Origin: Pseudomonadales bacterium
GTDB taxonomy: Bacteria; Pseudomonadota; Gammaproteobacteria; Pseudomonadales; Natronospirillaceae
DNA: 64,000 bases
Direction: 5' to 3'
NCBI GenBank assembly: GCA_022968985.1
Contig: JALJPK010000005.1
Location: 30,048 to 94,047 of the forward strand
In this document: in pieces, positions 24,671 to 34,018 of the stretch
How positions within the stretch are numbered: the stretch's first letter is position 1
Layout: every line of letters starts with the position of its first letter
The notes under the pieces: generated by a model
What the model was told of the DNA's origin: nothing
Seen by the model: the letters and a program-made list of their open reading frames with translations, nothing else
Database searches by the model: none
Program-made: the position numbers and the translations under genes

Positions 24671-24711
24671 TTTCTGAGGCGCGTAACTCAACAAATCCTT
24701 TGACGTTATTG

Positions 24712-24880
24712 TTGGTCAGATTAACTTTAATGTCACTGCGACCGTTTTAATTTTCTTTTAGCCCTCTTTTTAATCTTGTTGCACACCTTCGCGAAATAGC
24801 TACCAAAGCCGCTGCACAACTAGTCCTACAGGCTCAGACTCTAAATGGACAATTCTAAATTCTACAGGGGTGGGTTCTTT
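24712..24880. pseudogene. Degenerate duplicate of LysR gene 3' end
   Basis: The stretch repeats, with substitutions, the last codons and downstream sequence of the LysR gene that follows (24885-25050). The best shared parts are CTACAGGCTCAGACTCTAA and AATTCTAAATTCTACAGGGG. It lies between the IS right end and the intact gene and has no start, so it is a tandem-duplication remnant. Confidence 0.7.
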
Positions 24881-24929
24881 TTTGTTGGTCCGATTACTTT
24901 AATTTCACTGTGACCTGTTTAATCTTCTA

Positions 24930-25811
24930 TTAATCGTTTTGTACACCCTCACGAAACAATTCCCAGAGTCTTTGCGCAACAGGCCCTACAGGCTCAGACT
25001 CTAATCGAGCAATTCTAAATTCTACAGGGGTAGGCTCTAAATTCCCCTCAACTTTAATAGGCACAAGTAAACCCTGCTCTAGCTCCTCTTTAATTAGGTG
25101 CAAAGGTAAATACCCCCAACCCATACCTTGTATGATAATTTCTTTATTGGTTTGGTAATCATTGGCGCGCCATTGATCGCCCCCTTCCAGCGCTCCATAA
25201 GTTGGGCTAGAAGCAGTAGGTTCACTTATTAGCACTTGTGGATATTTTTTAATTACCGCTTTTGGTACTACCTCATATTGCTTTAATAAAGGTGAGTCAG
25301 CGGCAATCACTGAGGCAAACTTTAAAGTAAGAAAAGGCATCGACTGCAGTTTTTCAATATTTTTAATCCAGGGAATAATCACAAGCGACACTCGCCCACT
25401 ATCCAATAAATCCAAGGGACCCATACCATTTTCAGAATAAATTTCTAACCTTGTACTTGGAAATTCGTTTTTGCATTTTTTGATGGTACTAATAATAGGG
25501 GCAACAGGTATCGCAGAGGTAAACGCAATACCAACCTCCAACTCTTCGCCTTTAACCAGTTTTGCTGCAAGGTTTTTTAAAGACTGCGCCTGGCCTAATA
25601 CAAGTTTTGCCTGTTCATACAACGCCTGACCTTCTGGGGTGAGTTTATTGCGGTATTGATCTCGATCGAATATTTTCAGACCTAGCTCATCCTCCAAGTT
25701 TTTTATGGCTACACTGATTGTGGGTTGGCTTCGATGCATTTTTGCAGCAGCTTCGCGCAAAGATCCACCCTCAACAATGGCCTGTAATGATTTAAGTTGA
25801 TCTAATGTCAT
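24930..25811 (-). CDS. LysR-family transcriptional regulator
   Basis: The 293-residue protein starts with the LysR winged helix (MTLDQLKSLQAIVEGGSLRE, then AAAKMHRSQPTISVAIKNLE). A periplasmic-binding-like effector domain follows, with VGIAFTSAIPVAPIISTIKK, SGRVSLVIIPWI and IIIQGMGWGYLPLHLIKEEL. The inducer is unknown. It is divergent from a flavoprotein gene that it probably controls. The spacer contains the perfect palindrome TAACTAGTTA at 25845-25854. Its 3' end is duplicated nearby (24712-24880). Confidence 0.9.
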   Translation of the reverse strand: MTLDQLKSLQAIVEGGSLREAAAKMHRSQPTISVAIKNLEDELGLKIFDRDQYRNKLTPEGQALYEQAKLVLGQAQSLKNLAAKLVKGEELEVGIAFTSAIPVAPIISTIKKCKNEFPSTRLEIYSENGMGPLDLLDSGRVSLVIIPWIKNIEKLQSMPFLTLKFASVIAADSPLLKQYEVVPKAVIKKYPQVLISEPTASSPTYGALEGGDQWRANDYQTNKEIIIQGMGWGYLPLHLIKEELEQGLLVPIKVEGNLEPTPVEFRIARLESEPVGPVAQRLWELFREGVQND

Positions 25812-25844
25812 TGTAACTCCCGCGCTTATTACTTAGATAGATTC

Positions 25845-25854
25845 TAACTAGTTA
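25845..25854. promoter_or_regulatory. Palindrome in LysR/flavoprotein spacer
   Basis: TAACTAGTTA is a perfect 10-bp palindrome 34 bases from the LysR start and 97 from the flavoprotein start. The position fits autoregulation by a LysR-type protein, but the T-N11-A context is not clear. Confidence 0.35.
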
Positions 25855-25950
25855 ATAGATATTATGTAATTTATTTAGATAAAAACTAATGATATCTTAA
25901 ACGTATATTTAGTGAATACAATTTTAAAAGAGTGATACTGGAGAGTAATT

Positions 25951-27033
25951 ATGAATAATCAAACAGATGTACTTATTATTGGTGGTGGTTTTGCTGGTGT
26001 TAATGTGGCGCACAAGTTATCCAAAGGTGGTTTAAGTGTCACATTAATTGATCGCAAAAATTATTTTGAAGTAACCTTCGCCATGTTGCGTAATGTTGCT
26101 GACCCTAAGTTACTGGGCGATACACCCCGTAAACTCTACAGTGACTTTATTGATGGCACCTTCATCCAAGGTAATATCATCTCGATGAATGCTAGCGAAG
26201 TCACACTTGAAAACGGTAAGAGCATCTCGTTTAAACGGGCTATTATCGCATCAGGTAGCCGTTATGAATCATTACCGTTGGCAAAATCAATGACGGCTTT
26301 TGACTATGCTGAGCGCCATCAAGAAATTGAAGAAAACCACAAATTATTGGTTTCGGCTAAATCCGTTTTATTAATTGGTGGTGGTAACGTGGGTGTGGAG
26401 TTTGCAGGAGAAATTGCCAGTGCGTTTCCTGACAAAATCATAACCTTGGCGCATTCAACCAGTACCCTGTTAGATAGTATGAAACCCAAAGCACAACAAA
26501 AAGCCCTAGAGCAACTAACAGCTAAAGGGGTAAAGGTAATATTTAATCGAAGATTTAAAAAGGACGGCGACAGTTATAAGTGCTCTTTAAGTAATGATAC
26601 GATTCAAGCAGATTTAGTTTATGAATGTGTGGGTATGAAACCCAATACCGAGTTTTTAAAAAATGAACTGGCAAACGTGCTTGATAAAAAAGGTTTGGTT
26701 AAAGTTGACGAATTTATGAATGTTGTAGGTTATAAAAGCTTATACGCATTAGGTGACTGCTCGGCACTTGATACTTTAAAACACGGTTATCTTTCAAGTG
26801 TTCAAGGGGGAATGTTGGCCAAATCGATATTAACAGCTGACAAAGGCAAAAAGGTCAAAGCTTACAGCACACCTCCAGTTGTTGTGATCACAGTTACAGG
26901 GCGTGATACGGGTGTGGCACAATTTCCTTTTGGTGTATTTACAGCTAAGTTTTTAATCAACTTAAAACAAAAAGACATGGGTATTAACAACATGTATAAA
27001 ATGTTTGGTAGTTTGCCAAATAAATTAAGTTAA
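25951..27033 (+). CDS. FAD-dependent NAD(P)H oxidoreductase (NDH-2/FSP1-like)
   Basis: The 360-residue flavoprotein has an N-terminal FAD motif (VLIIGGGFAGVNVAHKL), AIIASGSRYE, and a second dinucleotide fold (SVLLIGGGNVGVEFAGEIAS) for NAD(P)H. It closes with SLYALGDCSALD, the FAD-binding GD motif. The plan is that of small pyridine-nucleotide disulfide-fold reductases without a redox disulfide, such as AIFM2/FSP1 or type II NADH dehydrogenase. No C-terminal membrane anchor is seen apart from FPFGVFTAKFLINL. GGAGAG precedes the ATG. Probable role: quinone or electron-acceptor reduction under LysR control. Confidence 0.85.
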   Translation: MNNQTDVLIIGGGFAGVNVAHKLSKGGLSVTLIDRKNYFEVTFAMLRNVADPKLLGDTPRKLYSDFIDGTFIQGNIISMNASEVTLENGKSISFKRAIIASGSRYESLPLAKSMTAFDYAERHQEIEENHKLLVSAKSVLLIGGGNVGVEFAGEIASAFPDKIITLAHSTSTLLDSMKPKAQQKALEQLTAKGVKVIFNRRFKKDGDSYKCSLSNDTIQADLVYECVGMKPNTEFLKNELANVLDKKGLVKVDEFMNVVGYKSLYALGDCSALDTLKHGYLSSVQGGMLAKSILTADKGKKVKAYSTPPVVVITVTGRDTGVAQFPFGVFTAKFLINLKQKDMGINNMYKMFGSLPNKLS

Positions 27034-27344
27034 CTTAAAAATTAAAAGAAAAAAGAAAATTAATTGAGCAGTGGGTTGAGTCAGATTTTCCAAGTTATTT
27101 ATTAATCTATTTAATAACTAATAAGTCTGGCTCGTTTCATTCGCTTATTACTTAGCCCCGCCCTTTGGGTGTCGTTTACACCTAACAGTTGTTACTATTT
27201 TTTCTTAAATCAGTTTATGAAAAAGTATCATAAAACAAATAACGGCTCACCTTCTTTTTCCGTCAAAAGTAAAATACTGATGACACACATCGACCTCAAA
27301 TCAATAACCGCACCGCACCAACTCCAACTCCATTTTAATTTAAT
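27034..27344. other. 311-bp convergent spacer
   Basis: No gene is seen. A short (TTTAA)n tract ends the gap at the 3' end of the binding-protein gene. No clear terminator hairpin was found. Confidence 0.5.
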
Positions 27345-28214
27345 TTAATTTAATATTTTCCAACCATAGGTTTTTTTATTATGCACCCCAACGTCTTCCA
27401 TCAAGCTTTGGATTTTATTTTCTTCTCTTAAAATTAATAACCCCTGCTCGAGTGCTTTATAAACTTGCTCACCTAATGGATGTGTTTTAGACACCGCAAA
27501 GTGGCGAGAACCTGGCATTTGTAATTTAATTTCTGACACTATGGATAAAGAAACCCCCTTATACATCCAAGTACTAGTAGGATCAGTTAAGAGTGGTATT
27601 TCTATTAGTCCAAAATCGATATTACGAAAAACAATCAGGTTTATCATGGCTTGGTATTTATTAACTGGAGATAAATTTTTTACATGTAATTTTGTAAGGG
27701 TAGACCAATCTGTTTTCCAGTTGGGTAATGAAACTGCCGTTAGTTGCTGCAGATCTTCGATTGACTTTACTGCCATCAGATTTTTATTTGAAGTTAAACC
27801 AAAAACACCTTTAAAAATATCACCTTCCTCTATAATTGCTTCACTTATCAATACAGAGGCTGGATAATCGTTTAAAAAAAGATCGGAACCCACCATAACC
27901 GCATCACCCGAAACAAGCATCAGTACCGCTCTTTTTACATTGGGTGCGATAACAAACTCTATTTCAAAGTCATAATCTGCTTTATCAAATGCTTGGGTAA
28001 GAATTACCATATCGGCAATAAAACGTTTATTAGCACCTATAATATGTTGGATTTTTTCTGGGGCAACTTTCGAGTTTGACTTAAATTCATACCAACTGTT
28101 GATAGAGGATTCAATCGCTGCAATTGTAATAACGGTTTTAGCATGAGCGAAACTTGTAATTGATATTATTAAAACAAAAAAAACAACAATAAAACGAAGT
28201 GTTTTAAACATCAT
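27345..28214 (-). CDS. Periplasmic solute-binding-like protein
   Basis: The 289-residue precursor has a signal peptide (RFIVVFFVLIISITSFAHAK) cut after AHA. The mature chain has the type 3 binding-protein (SBP_bac_3) layout: a first strand VITIAAIESS, a hinge region AVMVGSDLFLND, then IEDLQQLTAVSLPNWKTDW and HPLGEQVYKALEQGLLIL. No ABC permease or histidine kinase gene is near, so it may work alone or as a sensor input. Ligand unknown. The ATG at 28214 (MMFK) could also be the next codon. Confidence 0.65.
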   Translation of the reverse strand: MMFKTLRFIVVFFVLIISITSFAHAKTVITIAAIESSINSWYEFKSNSKVAPEKIQHIIGANKRFIADMVILTQAFDKADYDFEIEFVIAPNVKRAVLMLVSGDAVMVGSDLFLNDYPASVLISEAIIEEGDIFKGVFGLTSNKNLMAVKSIEDLQQLTAVSLPNWKTDWSTLTKLHVKNLSPVNKYQAMINLIVFRNIDFGLIEIPLLTDPTSTWMYKGVSLSIVSEIKLQMPGSRHFAVSKTHPLGEQVYKALEQGLLILREENKIQSLMEDVGVHNKKTYGWKILN

Positions 28215-28568
28215 AAATTCACCTTTGAATTAAAGTTAAGTGTTAAACGAGGTTGTTAATCCACTGTATAAACTTATTTCTACGCAGTTGTTACTAAAAT
28301 ATTAAATTAAATCCCATTGAGTATAATACATCGTTTAAAATGATCATAAAAAATCAGATTAAAAAAAACAATTTAGAACATAAAATCGCATTTGTGTCGT
28401 TATGTAATTAATAGATGTGCTTAGTTAGTGATCCCAAACCAACTCTTTCAGGTTTAAAAAAACCAACACATAAGTATCGACCTTATTTAATAATATAATT
28501 CAGAACAATTTTAAGCTAGCTAACATAAAGGATTTAGGTTTTGTATGTCGAAGTAAGACTAATCAACA
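28215..28568. other. 354-bp spacer, nothing recognised
   Basis: AT-rich sequence without an open frame of note, clear hairpin or repeat. Confidence 0.5.
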
Positions 28569-29012
28569 TTACAAACCTATTCTAAAACCCGTTACCAAAT
28601 TATAATTTTGTTCTCGGTTTTTATATAAACCCACTTCTAATGACATTAAAAATATTGTGCCACCTAGTTTTACACCATGATATGCACCTTCTATGTAGTT
28701 ATTACTGGCTTTTGAAATATTTTGATACGAATAAGCAATCGTCCCATAAACAACACCAGGGATACCGTACATAAAACCAGAGTCATACATTTGACCATTT
28801 GTCCCCACACTGACTTGCCCAAAAACACCAGCACATTTCTTGAATGAATCACACATTTCTTGATCAATAGGCGTTATATCAATTGAAGAGATTGCAAAGG
28901 AGGCGGTTAATTTAGTTCCACTATAATAACCAATTTTACCCATTGGATTAGTTTCAAATGCTGAAACTAATAATGGACTCATTGTTATTAAAATTATTAA
29001 TAAGCGTATCAT
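28569..29012 (-). CDS. Exported protein, unknown function
   Basis: From ATG 29012 the 147-residue protein has a signal peptide (MIRLLIILITMSPLLVSAF). The mature chain is rich in Gly and aromatic residues, with alternating strands such as GKIGYYSGTKLTASFAI and IPGVVYGTIAYSYQN, and ends in TGFRIGL. This resembles a small outer-membrane or periplasmic beta protein. Two cysteines (in MCDSFKKCAG) could form a disulfide. An open frame extends to 29084, but the extra residues would hide the signal peptide. No family is recognised. Confidence 0.45.
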   Translation of the reverse strand: MIRLLIILITMSPLLVSAFETNPMGKIGYYSGTKLTASFAISSIDITPIDQEMCDSFKKCAGVFGQVSVGTNGQMYDSGFMYGIPGVVYGTIAYSYQNISKASNNYIEGAYHGVKLGGTIFLMSLEVGLYKNREQNYNLVTGFRIGL

Positions 29013-29181
29013 GTATTGTTTGTAATCCCAAAAAATTAAAAATAAAGAAGTTGAAGGAAAAAACTTAAACTGATTTCCGTGCAAGGGATTAGATTATCAT
29101 GAGTAATTACCACTTACTAAGACTTATTGAGTGTCACAGTAGACTTAACGAGCTATACATTTGAATACAAACACCTATCTA

Positions 29182-30120
29182 TTAAATATTAATACAAGCA
29201 TCTTTATTAAAAGACTTAAAACACATCAAGCCGGTTGATTTATCATAAAAACTCATCTCACTTTTAAGTAATGGATGTAATATATTTTCAAAGTTATTAA
29301 TTTGATAAAAGTTAACTAATTCTATCTTTAAGTTTACATCAAATATAATATCGATATAATCCAAATGCATTTCAGGATTAACCCTATATGGTTCGAGTAT
29401 TGGCAATCCATAAACCTTATATTGAATATTTATAAATTCCTTTTTGTTAATTATTCTATTTTCAAAATCAGCGAATATAACTTTAATTAGATTATCATGT
29501 AATTTAACAGCTTCATTAAAGTTTTTATTTCTCATATTTAAATACTGAATAACTGGATTATTACTCGTAAAAATATTGTGAGCTATAATTAATTCTCGAG
29601 CAGCTAGCGCTTCCATTTGTTTAATATCTAAAAAAATATCATCAATTTTAAATTGAGCAAACTTTTTATTGTTTTTCAGATAAATAGTGGCATTTAAAAA
29701 TGAATCAATCATTGAATCATGAATTAATAAATCGATGTATGTATTTGAATGATAATAAGAGTCCCACAATAACATTTGTATTTTTGACCATTTAGCAACA
29801 GATACATCATTTTTTAGCTGATAAATAAAATAATTCTTCGATACTGTTAGTAATTGAGAAAAACTCGGAAAACCCAAACCTAAAATTCCATCTTCACCAT
29901 TGTCCATTATTACTGAACCATGTTTTAAAGAAAGTATCATTTCAAATTTTTTAAAATCACTAGTATCGATTTTTTCTATCTCAATGTCGTTAATGTTTTC
30001 CAATAAACAATTGAACTTGTAACCACAATCAAAATTGGCACCATCTATACTTTGAGAATTTAAAGTATTGATTAATTCAAATTTATCAATTGGGTTATTT
30101 TCTAAAGACGAATGGTTCAA
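29182..30120 (-). CDS. Hypothetical cytoplasmic protein (312 aa)
   Basis: The 312-residue product has no signal or membrane segment and is rich in Asn, Ile, Lys and Asp. Segments such as FEMILSLKHGSVIMDNGEDG and MEALAARELIIAHNIFTSNN suggest an alpha/beta protein with a helical end. No domain is recognised. It is followed by another gene of unknown role in the same direction. The composition is close to that of its neighbours. Confidence 0.4.
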   Translation of the reverse strand: MNHSSLENNPIDKFELINTLNSQSIDGANFDCGYKFNCLLENINDIEIEKIDTSDFKKFEMILSLKHGSVIMDNGEDGILGLGFPSFSQLLTVSKNYFIYQLKNDVSVAKWSKIQMLLWDSYYHSNTYIDLLIHDSMIDSFLNATIYLKNNKKFAQFKIDDIFLDIKQMEALAARELIIAHNIFTSNNPVIQYLNMRNKNFNEAVKLHDNLIKVIFADFENRIINKKEFINIQYKVYGLPILEPYRVNPEMHLDYIDIIFDVNLKIELVNFYQINNFENILHPLLKSEMSFYDKSTGLMCFKSFNKDACINI

Positions 30121-30333
30121 AAAAACTGACTCCGATCAGATAATTCAGAATCTCTACAAAACAGCACTACTATCAGAATCAATATACAACAGATTAAAAA
30201 ACTCCATTTTAATAGTTTAACTAATATTCTCATATGTTTTCTCTAGAATGACGGTGTCGTTGATTGGCCTAAGATTGAGTGTGTCCACCAAGCGCCATTT
30301 AGCCGATGTAAGACACAGTCCTCTAAGATAATG

Positions 30334-31155
30334 TTATCTAGCTGTCAATTTAACAGCTTGTTTTGAGTACGCTTTAAATACATTAATAGCTCCGAGGTGA
30401 TCTGAAGGGGTATTATTAAAGTAATAAACATAAAACATAAATCCACTAGGTAAAATGTCATGCACTATGCATGTATCAATTCGCTTAATTTCTGAAAATG
30501 ACTCATCATCATTTATGATAAACGTACAGCGTTCTGTGATTGGTGCACCTGTCTGAAGTGTGCTTGAGTTATTTATCCATGTTCTATAAATCACTTCCAC
30601 TTCTTCATTACTATTACCATACACAGGCTCAACTACCCGACATATTTTAACGTCATTATTTACTGTGCAATTAGGTAACTGGTTTGCTGAAATGATCGAT
30701 TTTTCAATAAATGCAAACTTCTCTTTTGTATATTGATTCATAACCTTGATATTATAAAAGTGTTTCCAAAGTATTGGTGTGGTCCTTTTTAATTCGGAAG
30801 TTATCCAAATATCATTGGCTGGAAACGGATTTTCTTTACAGCCTAAAGAGTTAATATTCTCAGATGCAAGCAGAGCTTGCATGTTTACTTTTCTTTGCTC
30901 GTCAGAATCCCCAGTAATTTGTGCATTGAGCAGTTTTTTTGGTACCATGCTAATTATCTGACTATCCATTATTATATGAATATTTTTGTTGTTATTAATG
31001 CATGTCGACGTGCTAAATCCATAAGAATTAAATGTTCCATGCTCGCCAATTTTAGGTTCATTTTCCATATTACTATCAATATAGCTATTATATGTAGAGC
31101 TACAAGCTGTAAAAAATAGTGAATAACATAGTGAGCAAAACCATGCTGCTTTCAT
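30334..31155 (-). CDS. Putative lipoprotein, unknown function
   Basis: The 273-residue precursor has a lipoprotein signal (WFCSLCYSLFFTACSS) with the cysteine at residue 18. The mature part has cysteines at several sites, a long middle with many Asn and Ser residues, and a C-terminal beta-rich part (SGFMFYVYYFNNTPSDHLG). No family is recognised. The gene lies alone between unknown genes and the transposase. Export and anchoring are the only supported statements. Confidence 0.5.
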   Translation of the reverse strand: MKAAWFCSLCYSLFFTACSSTYNSYIDSNMENEPKIGEHGTFNSYGFSTSTCINNNKNIHIIMDSQIISMVPKKLLNAQITGDSDEQRKVNMQALLASENINSLGCKENPFPANDIWITSELKRTTPILWKHFYNIKVMNQYTKEKFAFIEKSIISANQLPNCTVNNDVKICRVVEPVYGNSNEEVEVIYRTWINNSSTLQTGAPITERCTFIINDDESFSEIKRIDTCIVHDILPSGFMFYVYYFNNTPSDHLGAINVFKAYSKQAVKLTAR

Positions 31156-31339
31156 GTTGCGATCCTTAAGGGGTGATATTTGAAAGCGTAGTTTAACGTT
31201 GAATGGGTGCGAGTCAATTGTTTCGCAATACTAAATTTTAAGAAAAGTATCATTAAGCAAGCAACTTGACCCTTAATTATATAGGGTTTAGGCTCATTGT
31301 GTGTATCAAAGTAAACTTCGCTTTTTTAGGTTTTAATTA

Positions 31340-32332
31340 TTACCCAAATAAATATTTAGCTTTTTTCATTCCTGCTGTTTTATTGATATCACAATGTTTA
31401 ATGGCATTAAATATACTCTGTAACGATCCAACCATTCGATGAAATTGACTCCCGTAATGTTGTGCGCTATTTAAAAACTCTTCTGGGTTTATATTGAGAT
31501 CCGACAGTATCGATGGTGTATTTTTGCTTATTGAGGTTTTATTTTTGCGTAATTGTTTTCCAGTCCATTGCACTAATTCAATATAAGATTCTACTTTAAT
31601 AGAAATATCATTGTGCTTATTTTTAGAATAGTTTCCTGTTAATTTTGAAAGATGTTTAGGTTGTTGATTAGGGTGGTTAATATTATTAGCTTGTTTTGCT
31701 TTTTCGTAGCGTTTTTTAATGGAGGTAAATTCAGACTTTTGAATGTTTTCACTCATATTGGCTCGGATAGGATTTAAGTCCACATAAGCCATACAGGTTA
31801 ATAATGCCTGATCATCTAAAAGTGCTTGTGATTTAAAACGAGACTCCCAAAATCGGCCTTTACAGTTATCTTCTTTATTGGCAATTCGCGCCAATGGTTC
31901 GTTAATATTACGCATAAACCAACTAATATCATGTAACTTTTTACGACATTTTTCTGCAAATTCCAACACTAGTTCTGCTTCAACGTTACTTAACTGTTTA
32001 CCTTTTGCATAAGCCCTAGATAATTCGGTGCCTTTGTAAATATTATGCCAGCGAGTAATAACCTCTAAAGAACTCCATTCATCAGACTGTTGTTTATGTA
32101 CATCAAGAATAACATGGTAATGGTTACTCATAACCGCATAAGCACAGACATCAATACAAAATACAGTGCTTAAGAACAGAATACGATCCTCGATCCATTT
32201 CCTACGATCAATCTTATCGGGATCATCTTTAGAGTTATGATCAAGGATGAAGGCTTTACGAACTGCCCTAGTACAACAATGAAATTTTGAAGTTAAAGTG
32301 AGGTCAATTTGTACAGATCGTTTGATAGCCAT
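31340..32332 (-). CDS. Y1 (IS200-like/RAYT-type) transposase
   Basis: From ATG 32332 the protein of 330 residues opens MAIKRSVQIDLTLTSKFHCC, then has VCAYAVMSNHYHVILDVHKQ. This includes the H-x-H metal motif of HUH enzymes, and an upstream F-H-C-C-T-R strand is typical of REP-associated tyrosine transposases. LARIANKEDNCKGRFWESRF holds the usual G-R-F/W-x-x-R region, and ALLTCMAYVDLNPIRA carries the family signature near the catalytic Tyr. It is intact and solitary. RAYTs are linked to spread of palindromic REP elements; two REP-like duplications lie 70-190 bases upstream. Confidence 0.85.
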   Translation of the reverse strand: MAIKRSVQIDLTLTSKFHCCTRAVRKAFILDHNSKDDPDKIDRRKWIEDRILFLSTVFCIDVCAYAVMSNHYHVILDVHKQQSDEWSSLEVITRWHNIYKGTELSRAYAKGKQLSNVEAELVLEFAEKCRKKLHDISWFMRNINEPLARIANKEDNCKGRFWESRFKSQALLDDQALLTCMAYVDLNPIRANMSENIQKSEFTSIKKRYEKAKQANNINHPNQQPKHLSKLTGNYSKNKHNDISIKVESYIELVQWTGKQLRKNKTSISKNTPSILSDLNINPEEFLNSAQHYGSQFHRMVGSLQSIFNAIKHCDINKTAGMKKAKYLFG

Positions 32333-32403
32333 AAGAAATATCAATTAATTTAAAAATTAATTTAAATATAGTTAGAAAATACTTATTTACATGCTTAGTG
32401 TTG

Positions 32404-32478
32404 TAATGAATTGTTCAAAAGTGGGTGTCACTATTGGCTAGTAATGAATTGTTCAAAAGTGGGTGTCACTATTGGCTA
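32404..32478. repeat. 38-bp tandem duplication near transposase
   Basis: Two nearly identical 37-38 bp copies (32404-32440 and 32442-32478) contain GTGGGTGTCACTATTGGCTA. They lie upstream of the Y1 transposase gene. Confidence 0.9.
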
Positions 32479-32479
32479 C

Positions 32480-32518
32480 AATCTGACCCTTAGATTACGA
32501 ATCTGACCCTTAGATTAC
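32480..32518. repeat. REP-like 20-bp palindrome, two copies
   Basis: AATCTGACCCTTAGATTAC occurs at 32480-32498 and again at 32500-32518. Each contains AATCT and AGATT arms around GACCCTT. The pattern and position fit REP-type palindromes linked to a RAYT. Confidence 0.7.
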
Positions 32519-32625
32519 ACGCAATAACAGACCTAAGGGTTGGAGTCATAGGTTGGCAATCATTATTTTATTGTTTAGTTTCGACCGATAAAATTATCAA
32601 CGACTCTGCCTATTAGGTTATCAAG

Positions 32626-32707
32626 CTATATATAATATTTACAAACTGTATATATAATATTTACAAACTGTATATATAATATTTACAAACTGTATATATA
32701 ATATTTT
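32626..32707 (+). repeat. 22-bp tandem repeat with TATAAT in each unit
   Basis: Nearly four copies of a 22-bp unit (AAACTGTATATATAATATTT plus AC) end 32 bases before the next gene. Each unit carries a TATAAT and a TTTACA, so the array repeats potential -10-like elements. Confidence 0.9.
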
Positions 32708-32739
32708 TTCCATAAACTAATTTATAAAAAAGAATATAT

Positions 32740-33768
32740 ATGAATAAAATTTTAATATCATTTGTAGTATTGCTATTTTTAGCATTTCAAAGCATGGCTG
32801 AACCTGCGACGTCTCAAGAAAAAGCATTGGAGTTGGATTGGAATTCGTTTAAATTAACGCCTGCTATTACGATGAGTTCTTTGTTGTATGGAACAACTGT
32901 TTATGAGGAAGGAGGAACAAGCCTTGCTAACTATACTGCTTCTTTTGTGCCTTTTAACAAGGCGGATGGATCTGCTGTAAATAGCAACTATGACCAAGCA
33001 GAATTCTTGAAAATTAAAGTTTATAAAGGAGAAGAATTTGTTGATTATTTTGAATACAGTGGCGGACAAACTTTTGACAACAATAAGTTAAGAAAGCTTA
33101 ACGAACCAAGAAGCAGATACCAAAAAAATGGTAAGTTTACTAGTGGAACAAACATTGATCTTAAAAAATGGGGCGTTGGGAATTATCGTTTAGAGTTTCT
33201 TGCAGGATCTAAAGTGTTTTACAACTTTGATTTTGAAGTATACAAAGTAACGAACGATGATGCCTATGCTGATTTAAATGAGATGTATTTAAGTAGAGGC
33301 CCTTGGAATAAATATGTTTGGTTGGAACAAGAAAAATCAGGCAACATGGTATTTGGATTCTATTTGCAACATGAAGTATTTAAACCAAATGCTACTAACG
33401 CTAAAAAAACAACAATGGACGTTAGTTGGACATTGAACATTACAAAAGATGGTGAGCCATTTGCTACACAGTACAATAAGAAAAAGCCTAAAAAAGGCAA
33501 AGTTAAGCGCGCTCAATGGACTAAAATGAGTACAGCTATGAAGACAGCTGACGCTAAAAAGGTTATTCAATTAGCTGATTTTACAGATGGATCTTATAAA
33601 ATTGAAGTAAAAGTAGACAATGAAGATGCTGCAAGAATATATAAATTTACTGTAGCGAATAATAAGATTGTTTATATGGATGAGCAAGATCGATCTAAGA
33701 ATACTGATCCAACTAGATTAGTAGAGGGATGGAATAATTTCTGGTGGTTTAAACTAGAGAGTAAATAG
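32740..33768 (+). CDS. Secreted protein, unknown function
   Basis: The 342-residue precursor has a signal peptide (ISFVVLLFLAFQSMAEP). The mature chain is soluble, beta-rich and highly charged, with two similar stretches: FVPFNKADGSAVNSNYDQA / LKIKVYKGEEFVDYF, and MDVSWTLNITKDGEPFATQY / YKIEVKVDNEDAARIY. They suggest two beta-sandwich-type domains. No family is recognised. The base composition is visibly less AT-rich than its surroundings, a hint of transfer. It has its own terminator (33849-33880), and the 22-bp tandem repeat lies before its start. Confidence 0.55.
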   Translation: MNKILISFVVLLFLAFQSMAEPATSQEKALELDWNSFKLTPAITMSSLLYGTTVYEEGGTSLANYTASFVPFNKADGSAVNSNYDQAEFLKIKVYKGEEFVDYFEYSGGQTFDNNKLRKLNEPRSRYQKNGKFTSGTNIDLKKWGVGNYRLEFLAGSKVFYNFDFEVYKVTNDDAYADLNEMYLSRGPWNKYVWLEQEKSGNMVFGFYLQHEVFKPNATNAKKTTMDVSWTLNITKDGEPFATQYNKKKPKKGKVKRAQWTKMSTAMKTADAKKVIQLADFTDGSYKIEVKVDNEDAARIYKFTVANNKIVYMDEQDRSKNTDPTRLVEGWNNFWWFKLESK

Positions 33769-33848
33769 AGACTGTCATTAATTTCTAAAATGCATATTCC
33801 TAGATTAGGTTAGCTGTTTTGGATTAACTGTTTTGGATTAAAAATATA

Positions 33849-33880
33849 GAACCTATATCATTAATTTGCTATAGGTTTTT
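33849..33880 (+). terminator. Rho-independent terminator
   Basis: AACCTATA at 33850-33857 pairs with TATAGGTT at 33870-33877, followed directly by a run of T. It ends the secreted-protein gene. Confidence 0.75.
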
Positions 33881-34018
33881 TTATGCCCACGTTTTGAATG
33901 GCGTAGAAATTTACCCTATGCAACTACTCACCAAAACAACCGAATTCTAAGAGTTGATTATAAAGCGCAATAAATAATTTGGGTGCGTACTTTTGATTGA
34001 ATAATGGCTAACGATTAA

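Noticed and set aside
23591..24680. 8-bp target duplication of the IS1595 element
   Set aside because: Bases next to the two ends (TTATCAAA and ATTTCTGA) do not match, so no duplication is claimed.
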